Under the pieces are notes generated by a model that saw only the letters and a list, made by a program, of their open reading frames with translations, made no database searches and was not told the DNA's origin. This document shows positions 36,478 through 43,432 of a stretch of 64,000 nt of DNA, piece after piece. Position numbers and translations under genes: made by a program. Origin of the DNA: Allorhodopirellula heiligendammensis. Lineage in GTDB: Bacteria > Planctomycetota > Planctomycetia > Pirellulales > Pirellulaceae. How positions within the stretch are numbered: position 1 is the first letter of the stretch; every line of letters begins with the position of its first letter. The stretch lies in assembly GCF_007860105.1 (NCBI RefSeq), contig NZ_SJPU01000002.1, positions 1,105,739 to 1,169,738 on the forward strand. The letters are read 5' to 3'.

Positions 36478-37041
36478 CTCGCCGACTGTCTTTTCGATAG
36501 GATCGAAATTCAATCTTGGATCGCGGTCGCCGCATGCCCAATGCGCAGAATAAACGCCCTGCTGCACCCAATGATGGAACGTCGACCACGGCCAATCGAC
36601 TGGGCAACGCACGTATCCGTGCTTCGCGGGGTTGTAATGGATGTAATTGAAATGGCTTTCGAAATCAGCTTCTTCTTCAATCGCGTGTTCCCAAAACTTC
36701 GGTTGCCAAACCCCACGTCGACCATCCATCCTCCGCCCAACTGTCACCGCACATTCCGATCCACCCGATGCCAACCAACGCTTGGTAAACTGGGTTTTGA
36801 TCCATTGCCAACGACCGGAGTAATCGGCGTCCCCGGGACGCATGCACCAAATCGAATGGAGGTGATCGGGCATCAAGACGATTGCGCGGACCTCGAAGGG
36901 ATGAGAATGTCGGCACTCGCGAATCACATTTCCCAAGATCGCCCGCGCAACCTCTGACTCAAAGATCGGTCGACGACGATCCGTGACGACCGTAAAGAAA
37001 TAGGTCCCCCCCGGAACCAAAGCACGTCTCCAATTAGGCAT
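36475..37041 (-). CDS. REP-associated tyrosine transposase (RAYT)
   Basis: A 188-residue Y1-type single-strand transposase related to IS200/IS605 TnpA. The metal-binding HLH is at about 60-62 in VLMPDHLHSIW. The catalytic tyrosine is probably in FNYIHYNPAKHGYV (about 131-144), and GVWQPKFWEHAI is typical of RAYTs. The protein is intact. A REP pair lies at each end of the gene: one overlaps the stop codon and one begins 20 bases before the start. That is the classical layout in which the RAYT acts on its own REPs. RAYTs are usually single-copy domesticated genes that do not move as an IS. Confidence 0.92.
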   Translation of the reverse strand: MPNWRRALVPGGTYFFTVVTDRRRPIFESEVARAILGNVIRECRHSHPFEVRAIVLMPDHLHSIWCMRPGDADYSGRWQWIKTQFTKRWLASGGSECAVTVGRRMDGRRGVWQPKFWEHAIEEEADFESHFNYIHYNPAKHGYVRCPVDWPWSTFHHWVQQGVYSAHWACGDRDPRLNFDPIEKTVGE

Positions 37042-37060
37042 TCCTCAATTCTAGGTCGAA

Positions 37061-38320
37061 GTAGGGCCGGTTCCCACCGGCCATGAACTCAGGCGCGCCC
37101 CCGAGAACGGAAAACCAACGCGGATGGCCGGTGGGAACCGGCCCTACGTGCCGCAAGTCGCTCCACATACCCAATCGCCATGGTGATTGCAACTTTCAAA
37201 TAGATCAGTGCGAATTGAAAATTGCTCTGACAGCATAAAATCACTTGTCAATTTGCAGCGTACATTTCGCATTTGAGGCCCGTGTCCGTCAAAGTAGGGC
37301 CGGTTCCTACCGGCCGTGCCCTCGAGCGTGTCGTCGAGATGCGAACAACCATCGCATACGGCCGGTGGGAACCGGCCCTACGTGCTACGTGCCGCAAGTC
37401 GCTCCACATACCCAATCGCCATGGTGATTGCAACTTTCAAATTGATCAGTGCGAATTGAAAATTGCTCTGACAGCGTAAAATCACCCGTCAATTTGCAGC
37501 GTACATTTTGCAATTGAGGACCGTGTCCGTCAAAGTAGGGCCGGTTCCTACCGGCCATGCCCCCGAGAATGAACAACCGGCGCATGCGGCCGGTGGGAAC
37601 CGGCCCTACGTGCCGCAAGTCGCTCCGCATACCCAATCGACATGGTGATTGCAAAATTCAAATTGATCAGTGCGAATTGTGAGTTGCTCTGAAAACAGGA
37701 TAAAATCACTCGTCAATTTGCAGCGTACATTTTGCAATTGAGGACCGTGTCCGTCGAAGTAGGGCCGGTTCCTACCGGCCATGCCCGTCAGTTGTGTTGT
37801 CGAGATGCGAACAACCGGCGCATGCGGCCGGTGGAACCGGCCCTACGTGCTACGTGCCGCAAGTCGCTCGACATACCCAATCGCCATGGTGATTGAAAAA
37901 TCCAAATTGATCAGTGCAAATTGAAAATTGCTCTGACAGCTTAAAATCACTCGTCGATTTGCAGCGTACATTTCGCATTTGAGGCCCGTGTCCGTCAAAG
38001 TAGGGCCGGTTCCTACCGGCCGTGCCCTCGAGCGTGTCGTCGAGATGCGAACAACCATCGCATGCGGCCGGTGGGAACCGGCCCTACGTGCCGCAAGTCG
38101 CTCCACATACCCAATCGCCATGGTGATTGCAAAACTCAAATTGATCAGTGCGAATGGAAAATTGCTCTGACAGCTTAAAATCACTTGTCAATTTGCAGCG
38201 TACATTTTGCAATTGAGGACCGTGTCCGTCAAAGTAGGGCCGGTTCCTACCGGCCGTGCCCTCGAGCGTGTCGTCGAGATGCGAACAACCAGCGCATACG
38301 GCCGGTGGAACCGGCCCTAC
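37061..38320. repeat. Tandem array of REP pairs alternating with a conserved ~150-bp segment
   Basis: Six REP pairs lie at 37061-37147, 37294-37381, 37535-37609, 37759-37846, 38000-38087 and 38234-38320. Each begins GTAGGGCCGGTTCC(T/C)ACCGGCC and ends with the inverse, GGCCGGTGG(G)AACCGGCCCTAC. Each half is itself a GGCCGGT/ACCGGCC hairpin. The five spacers (about 146-153 bases) are also near-identical copies of one another, including CATACCCAATCG and GCAGCGTACATTT. The array is therefore a tandem repeat of about 224-241 bases per unit. The third REP pair is shorter through an internal deletion. No credible gene lies in it. Confidence 0.92.
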
Positions 38321-38358
38321 ACGGGCGGCAGAATCACTGGCCGCTTCGATGCGCGCAC

Positions 38359-38397
38359 GAAAAAACCCAGCTTGGCAGGCGACGAGCCAAGCTGGGT
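38359..38397 (-). terminator. Intrinsic terminator at the end of the phage operon
   Basis: Perfect 12-base stem ACCCAGCTTGGC / GCCAAGCTGGGT (38365-38376, 38386-38397) with a nine-base loop. On the minus strand it is followed by TTTTTT. It lies about 250 bases after the stop of the last phage gene and marks the end of the leftward late transcript. Confidence 0.85.
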
Positions 38398-38648
38398 CTT
38401 CGTAGACCAGAAGGTGATAGAGTCTCATCCGGAGATGATGTTTTCTGTTGAGTCGATGCGAGGATCGTTTCCACGGACCGCTTTGAGCCGAGGAAGATAA
38501 AACAACCTCATCGAAAACATCATGACTACTTGCACGTTCACCGCCACGAAGCGAAACGCCAGATCCTGGCAGGACTTAGGAAATAACTACGTGCCATTCG
38601 TGGCCGACGCCGGAACAGGCATGGGCTTTTCCGGACACCAACGCTAGT
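38398..38648. other. Gap between phage operon and terminator
   Basis: About 250 bases. It holds an inverted pair ATGATGTTTTC (38435-38445) and GAAAACATCAT (38513-38523) and a doubtful 41-codon plus-strand frame starting at 38521. The left attachment site of the element, if there is one, could lie here or in the REP array, but I cannot define it. Confidence 0.4.
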
Positions 38649-40229
38649 TCACGTACTCGCAATCGTCAACTCGAACACGTCCAGGCGGTCGCGGTTGGTT
38701 TCGGCCGGGCCGGTGGGATCGGGATCGAGTGTGACGCTGATGTCGGGGGCGAGGTGGGATTCCACGGTGATGGGGCCGGTTTCGGCGTGACCGCCGTGGG
38801 CGGTGTCGGCGCGGTAGGTGAACGTCATGTCGTCATAGTCGCCGGCGAGCAGCTGGGCGAGCGTCCAGGACGTTTCGCTGTTGTCGACGCGGTAGCTGAC
38901 GTCGGCGGCGACGGTGTAGGTGAAACGTCGCTCGGTCGTTTGAGACCAGGTGATTTTGATCTCGGCAGTGATCCGTGCGTAGAGCCAGTTGGGAGTGCCG
39001 TAGATGGTGCCGTCGGCGATGGGTCCGTATTTGCAGAACGACGTTTGCCGGATGATGCCTTGGGTCGAGAGCGGCGGCGTGATTGACTCGGCGGGCCCGG
39101 AGCCCAGGTAGAGCATATCGGGGTACACGGTGGGGTAGCTGGCTCCGACCTTCGTCGACCAGCCGGGATAGATCAGGCCCGTGACGCTGCCGGTGATGGA
39201 TCCGGTGTAGACGGGTAGCGGGGTGATGCGTTTGACCGGGGCGTCTTGCCAAGATGGGGCGGTGAATGGGCAAGCGATCGATTTGGTCGAGATGGCGTTG
39301 TTGATCGTGAGTTGGGCGGGTTCGAAGTGCTGCGAGGGTGACATGTTGGTCACCCGGATCGCGACTTTGCGGCCGGGGAGACTTCCGAATGCGGCGTCGG
39401 CGTCGGATTGATAGATCGATGTGCCGATGCTGAGCGTCGTCCCGGCGGAGGGTTCGCCACTGCCGGCGAACAGGTATGGATCGTCGAGCTCCGATGGTGG
39501 TGCCTCGATCCAGCTCGCGGGATTGCCAGCGTCGGCGGCATTGTCGAGGCGGTACAGTTTGCCTTTCTTGGCGGCGAGGTCCGACGTGTCGCCGGTGAGG
39601 GTGATGTTGGCCTCGGCGAGGAAGTAGTCGCCTTCGCGGAAATTGGTGAGGCCGGCGATGTAGGTTAGTGGGATGTCGGATCCGTAGCGGAATTTGATTT
39701 GACCGGTGGACGATGCCAGGCCGGATCCGAACTTGAGTTCGAGGCTGTTATCGAAAACCTCCACCGTGGAGATCGCGGTACCGGAGTTGAGGATCGTATC
39801 GACGCCGTCAATGCAGACGCCGATGCGGATCCAGAGGGCCGGTTGTCCGTTGTCACTGATCACGCCGTCGAGGTCGGGGTGTTGGCGGATTTCGCAAAAG
39901 CAGTGGTCGCCAATGACGGGGAAGCCGTCGACGTCGACCGTTTCGACGCGGGCCATGATGCGGATCACCGCGTCGCCGATGCCGGTGTAGGTGAGATCGT
40001 TGATGTCGAAGCCGACATAGAACGGCGTTATGGGCCCTTTGCAGAAGACGTCGTGTTTCGAGACGAGTTCGATGTCGGAATCGATGCTAGGCAAATTCGA
40101 GACTTGGTCGACGCTGAGTTCCGACGTTGGCAGCCAGTGTTGCAGGCCGCCTTCGCCATTGGAGGCAGTATTGAGGTAGATGCCAACGCAGTTGCATCCG
40201 CAACAGCTGAAGGTGGCGAATCCACACAT
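38649..40229 (-). CDS. Phage structural protein, unknown (last gene of late operon)
   Basis: A 526-residue protein with a striking cysteine-rich start (MCGFATFSCCGCNCVG) followed by beta-rich sequence. A lectin-like or jelly-roll stretch lies at about 85-185 (GFDINDLTYTGIGDAVIRIMARVETVDVDGFPVIGDH), and the C-terminal part is also beta-rich. By position after the tail-hub candidate it may be a tail-tip, fibre or adhesin protein. I recognise no family. It starts five bases after the preceding gene's stop. Confidence 0.65.
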   Translation of the reverse strand: MCGFATFSCCGCNCVGIYLNTASNGEGGLQHWLPTSELSVDQVSNLPSIDSDIELVSKHDVFCKGPITPFYVGFDINDLTYTGIGDAVIRIMARVETVDVDGFPVIGDHCFCEIRQHPDLDGVISDNGQPALWIRIGVCIDGVDTILNSGTAISTVEVFDNSLELKFGSGLASSTGQIKFRYGSDIPLTYIAGLTNFREGDYFLAEANITLTGDTSDLAAKKGKLYRLDNAADAGNPASWIEAPPSELDDPYLFAGSGEPSAGTTLSIGTSIYQSDADAAFGSLPGRKVAIRVTNMSPSQHFEPAQLTINNAISTKSIACPFTAPSWQDAPVKRITPLPVYTGSITGSVTGLIYPGWSTKVGASYPTVYPDMLYLGSGPAESITPPLSTQGIIRQTSFCKYGPIADGTIYGTPNWLYARITAEIKITWSQTTERRFTYTVAADVSYRVDNSETSWTLAQLLAGDYDDMTFTYRADTAHGGHAETGPITVESHLAPDISVTLDPDPTGPAETNRDRLDVFELTIAST

Positions 40230-40234
40230 GAGAT

Positions 40235-40528
40235 TTACTCTTCGCTCGCGGGTGAGAAGTCGGGGATCATCGGGTCGCAGGAGGCGGCGATGACTCGGAA
40301 GGTGCCGTCGGGGAGTTCGAGCATGGCGGCGTAGCAGCCTTTGCTGAAATCGCCGGGGACGGAGCAGAGGGCGGTGACGGTGACGAGCGTGTCGATGAAG
40401 TGTTTGCCGTCGGAGTCGTTGGGGTCGAAGATGCGGATGGTGACTTCCGTGGCGTCGTAGGTCGTGGCGGCCGAGGCGGCGGCGTCGACGGTGACATCGG
40501 CGGTGAAGAGGCCTTCGAGGAAACGCAT
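40235..40528 (-). CDS. Small phage protein, unknown
   Basis: A 97-residue beta-rich protein from the ATG at 40528 (RFLEGLFTADVTVDAAASAATTYDATEVTIRIFDP...). A longer frame to 40570 would run into a repeat element, so I prefer the internal start. It lies between the hub candidate and the terminal gene. The function is unknown; the size and fold would suit a small tail-tip accessory protein. Confidence 0.6.
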   Translation of the reverse strand: MRFLEGLFTADVTVDAAASAATTYDATEVTIRIFDPNDSDGKHFIDTLVTVTALCSVPGDFSKGCYAAMLELPDGTFRVIAASCDPMIPDFSPASEE

Positions 40529-40547
40529 GGGCGGTGGATGGGGGTTG

Positions 40548-40618
40548 ACCACGAAAAACACGAACGACACGAAAGTGAGTGCTGGTGTGTTTCGTGTGGG
40601 TGGTGTGTTCCGGGTGGG
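40548..40618. repeat. CACGAA stem-loop repeat, copy 2
   Basis: Left arm ACCACGAAAAACACGAACGACACGA-type, followed by GTGAGTGCTGG as in copies 3-5. The right arm is decayed (TTCGTGTGGGTGGTGTG). It sits in the gap between two phage genes. Confidence 0.75.
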
Positions 40619-40621
40619 ACG

Positions 40622-42820
40622 TTACAAGAGTGAGAGGACGTCGAAGCGGTGGGAGGCGGCGGTGATGGTGAGGGTGATGTCGGTGCGGTCGATGGTTTCG
40701 GCGAGGGGGGCGTCAATGCGGATCTCGACGATGGGGGATTGGACGTCGGTTCCGATGACGTCGACGGTGCGGAGGTTCGCGCCGACGGGGAGCGTGGAGA
40801 GGATGCGGGCGGTTTGGATCTGGACGCGGTATCGCGGGGCGTGGGCGTAAGTGGCGATGAGGTTGGCGAGGGCCCGGAGCCGGGGGAGTGGGTTGCGGAG
40901 CATGCCGCCGTCGGCCAGTGTGCGAATGCCAGGGCCGGTGATGGCGAGGACGGTGTCGGGGACGATGTATACCTGTTGCAGTGGTGGGTCTTCGTACGTG
41001 TAGACGCGGCGGCGGATGACGTCGAGCGGTGGGAGCTCGGCGGGCTGGGCCCAGAAGGGGCGGCGATCGCCACGTACCGCGACGGTGGTTTCGATGGTGG
41101 TGTGATCGTAGGCGGTCAAGAGGACGCCGTCGGCTGCGTTGGGCGTGCCGTTGGCGGGGTCGATCAGCATGTATTGCGGGGCACCGATCACATTCATTTC
41201 GATACCGGGTCCGCGTTCGTTGTTGGGTCGGATGTCGGTCCGGAACACGCGAAATTGCGAAGTAATGAAGACGCCGAGGCCCGCCATGACGCTGGAGTGG
41301 ATGCGTGCATCGGCACTGTCGGGGATCTCGAATGAGGTGAGGATTGGTAGGCGTGTCCGGCTGCCTTCGGTTTCGTCGACTTCGTCGGCTGCGCCCATGT
41401 AGTCGACGCCGTCATAGAGTGGTAGATCGGGGAGGATCTCGACGTTGTCGAGGTGGGGGACGTGGAGCGCGTCGCCGGTCGCGTTACCTCCGGTGCTCGC
41501 GTCGGGGAACATCGATTTGCCCCCGCGGACTTTGCCGTCGAAGGAATCGCCGAGGCGAAGGTTGCGGTAGGTGCGACGGTGCGAGAGTGCGTTCTCTCGC
41601 TTGTCGGCGTTGAGGTCGCGGCGTTGGCTATTGGTGAGATCGTCCCAGCCGTCGGTTTCACTACCACCGATGTCGTACTCGTCGGCGTCGTCTTCATCCC
41701 AATCGTTCTGCCACTGGGTTTCGCTGTGTTCGATGGTGCAGACGGAGATCTCGCGGGGGCCTTGGACGATGATTTGGTCGACGACGTCGGAGTCGTCCAG
41801 GCGGTAGTCGACGGTGGTGAGCGGATCGGTGGCGCAGGTGAGCGTGACGCCGGTGGGATCGTAGGGTAGTGGGCCGATGTCGGGGATCGTGGTGGGCTGT
41901 GTGAGCCGGGTGGCGAATGCCATGTTGACGGCGGTGATGAGCGGGGAGTCGTCGGAGCCGTGGGCGGGGATCGTGGCGGCGGCGGAGAACGTGAGGCCGA
42001 GCATGCGGCCGGGCGTGATGATGCTGCGGAGGATGTCGCCGATGCTGCGGCCGGCGGTGTCGATGGTGGGTGTGTCGTAGCCGGGCAGATTGCCGATGCC
42101 GGTGATCCGCCAGGGGATCTCGACGGCGGGGTCGGGATTGGTCGCGAGGATGCGAGAGGCGGTGGGGGCGTGGAAGCCGAGGAGGTGTTGAACGATGTCA
42201 GCGGTATTCCAGACGTGCCGGCCGTCGTCGGTGGGGCGGGCAAAGCCGGCGGCGGTCCAGTCGCGTTCGTCGTCGAGGGTGCCGAATTGGCGGGACCGAT
42301 AGCCGGTGTGATCGGGGCCGTTGAAGACGGCGGCGACGTTGCCTCGGCGGGCGAATCGATTTGGTTCTTCGTCGGTTTCCTCCTCGGTGAGGCAGACAGT
42401 GGATTCGACGTAGCAGTGGTCCCAGATGCGTTCGAGCCCATAGCAGGGGATGGTTTGGTCACCGGTGGCCGGTGAGGTGTCGGAGGCGGCGGCGAGGGGG
42501 CGGGTGATCGGGTTCTCGGCGTATCCGAGCCAGACGGCGGGTGGGCCGTCGTCGGTGTCCATGGCGACGAGTACCCAGTAGCCGCGGGCGGTGATCGGTG
42601 GGTGGATTGTGGGGGCGGATTGGCCAGGCTGCATGACGAAGCCGTAGCGGTAGTGCAGGCTGGCGGTGGAGATTTCGGGGTAGGACGACCAAACGAGTTG
42701 CGTGCATTGCAGGTCGGGGCGGAGCGTCCAGGCGTCAGTCCAGGTCGCGCGGGTCCAGACGCGGATCGGGGTGGCGACGCGGGTGAGTGGGTAGGCGGTG
42801 CGGTTGTTGAGATTGGGCAT
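40622..42820 (-). CDS. Phage tail hub / baseplate candidate
   Basis: A 732-residue protein following the tape measure and one small gene, the place where siphophages encode tail-hub or tail-associated proteins. The sequence is beta-rich with Asp/Trp-rich segments (WQNDWDEDDADEYDIGG..DGWDDLTNSQRRDLNADKRENAL) and a middle domain with TTVDYRLDDSDVVDQIIVQGPREISV, which recalls tail-hub folds. No lysozyme or peptidase motif is seen. The assignment rests on position and size; I do not recognise a family. Confidence 0.6.
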   Translation of the reverse strand: MPNLNNRTAYPLTRVATPIRVWTRATWTDAWTLRPDLQCTQLVWSSYPEISTASLHYRYGFVMQPGQSAPTIHPPITARGYWVLVAMDTDDGPPAVWLGYAENPITRPLAAASDTSPATGDQTIPCYGLERIWDHCYVESTVCLTEEETDEEPNRFARRGNVAAVFNGPDHTGYRSRQFGTLDDERDWTAAGFARPTDDGRHVWNTADIVQHLLGFHAPTASRILATNPDPAVEIPWRITGIGNLPGYDTPTIDTAGRSIGDILRSIITPGRMLGLTFSAAATIPAHGSDDSPLITAVNMAFATRLTQPTTIPDIGPLPYDPTGVTLTCATDPLTTVDYRLDDSDVVDQIIVQGPREISVCTIEHSETQWQNDWDEDDADEYDIGGSETDGWDDLTNSQRRDLNADKRENALSHRRTYRNLRLGDSFDGKVRGGKSMFPDASTGGNATGDALHVPHLDNVEILPDLPLYDGVDYMGAADEVDETEGSRTRLPILTSFEIPDSADARIHSSVMAGLGVFITSQFRVFRTDIRPNNERGPGIEMNVIGAPQYMLIDPANGTPNAADGVLLTAYDHTTIETTVAVRGDRRPFWAQPAELPPLDVIRRRVYTYEDPPLQQVYIVPDTVLAITGPGIRTLADGGMLRNPLPRLRALANLIATYAHAPRYRVQIQTARILSTLPVGANLRTVDVIGTDVQSPIVEIRIDAPLAETIDRTDITLTITAASHRFDVLSLL

Positions 42821-42828
42821 TTTTTTGG

Positions 42829-42906
42829 ACCACGAAAGACACGAACTACACGAAAGTGAGTGCTGGATTTTTCGTGTGATTCGTGTGATTCGTGTGGTTC
42901 TTGGTT
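42829..42906. repeat. CACGAA stem-loop repeat, copy 3
   Basis: ACCACGAAAGACACGAACTACACGA on the left, AGTGAGTGCTGG in the middle, and three TTCGTGTGATT-like units on the right. It fills most of the gap between two phage genes. Confidence 0.8.
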
Positions 42907-42916
42907 AACGTTTTTG

Positions 42917-43330
42917 TTAGTCGCGGGGGACGGTGATGAAGGTCCAGGCGGAGGTGACTCGGGAGGCGGGGGTGTGGATGTAGGGGACGCCGAATTTTTG
43001 GCCGGATGCGTGGGGGAGAATTTCGGCTTGGAGGATCTCGACGTTGGCGACGAAGAACAGGCGGCGGTAGGTGAGGCTGTAGTTGACGCCGAAGGCGGTG
43101 ACGGGGAGCGCGAAGCCGACCTTGCTGGTCTGGATGTCCTGGTTGGCCTGCAGGACGAACGCGGCGTCGATGAGGGTGAGAATGCGCGTGAAGGGGCGAC
43201 CGGTGGGCGGCAGCATTTGCACGCCGGTGAATTGCGTGCCGGGTTGCACGAACACAGCGGTCGACCACTTGGGGAGCTCGAACGGGCGGTCGACGAGGTC
43301 GAAAACGATGTTGCCGATGAGGGCGGACAT
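42917..43330 (-). CDS. Small phage tail protein, possibly distal tail
   Basis: A 137-residue beta-rich protein (FDLVDRPFELPKWSTAVFVQPGTQFTGVQMLPPTGRPFTRILTLIDAAFVLQANQDIQTSKVGFALPV). It follows the tape-measure gene, where a distal-tail protein or minor tail protein is normally found. I recognise no family signature. Repeat elements flank it on both sides. Confidence 0.6.
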   Translation of the reverse strand: MSALIGNIVFDLVDRPFELPKWSTAVFVQPGTQFTGVQMLPPTGRPFTRILTLIDAAFVLQANQDIQTSKVGFALPVTAFGVNYSLTYRRLFFVANVEILQAEILPHASGQKFGVPYIHTPASRVTSAWTFITVPRD

Positions 43331-43365
43331 GGGGCGATCAGTGATTCATGCGGTTTCGGATGGTG

Positions 43366-43427
43366 ACCACGAAACACACGAACGACACGAAAGTGAGTGC
43401 CGGGGTGCTTTCGTGTCGTTCGTAGTT
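43366..43427. repeat. CACGAA stem-loop repeat, copy 4
   Basis: ACCACGAAACACACGAACGACACGA left arm, AGTGAGTGCCGGGG middle, TTTCGTGTCGTTCGTAGTT right arm. The two arms pair almost fully. It lies between the tape-measure gene and the next phage gene. Confidence 0.85.
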
Positions 43428-43432
43428 GGGGA

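Noticed and set aside
36355-36957. 200-codon plus-strand frame opposite the RAYT gene
   Set aside because: It is the antisense of a clearly coding transposase gene and has no protein-like character.
37061-38320. CRISPR array
   Set aside because: Units are about 235 bases, the repeat is a REP hairpin pair, and the spacers are near-identical to one another. No cas gene is present.
37385-38428. Minus- and plus-strand frames of 60-114 codons inside the REP array
   Set aside because: They repeat with the array, include REP hairpins as coding sequence and have no ribosome sites.
39699-43366. Several long plus-strand frames across the phage region (for example 39699-40334, 40649-41335, 41960-42475, 42860-43366)
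   Set aside because: They are Gly/Asp/Val-rich mirror frames of the minus-strand genes, as expected in high-GC DNA.
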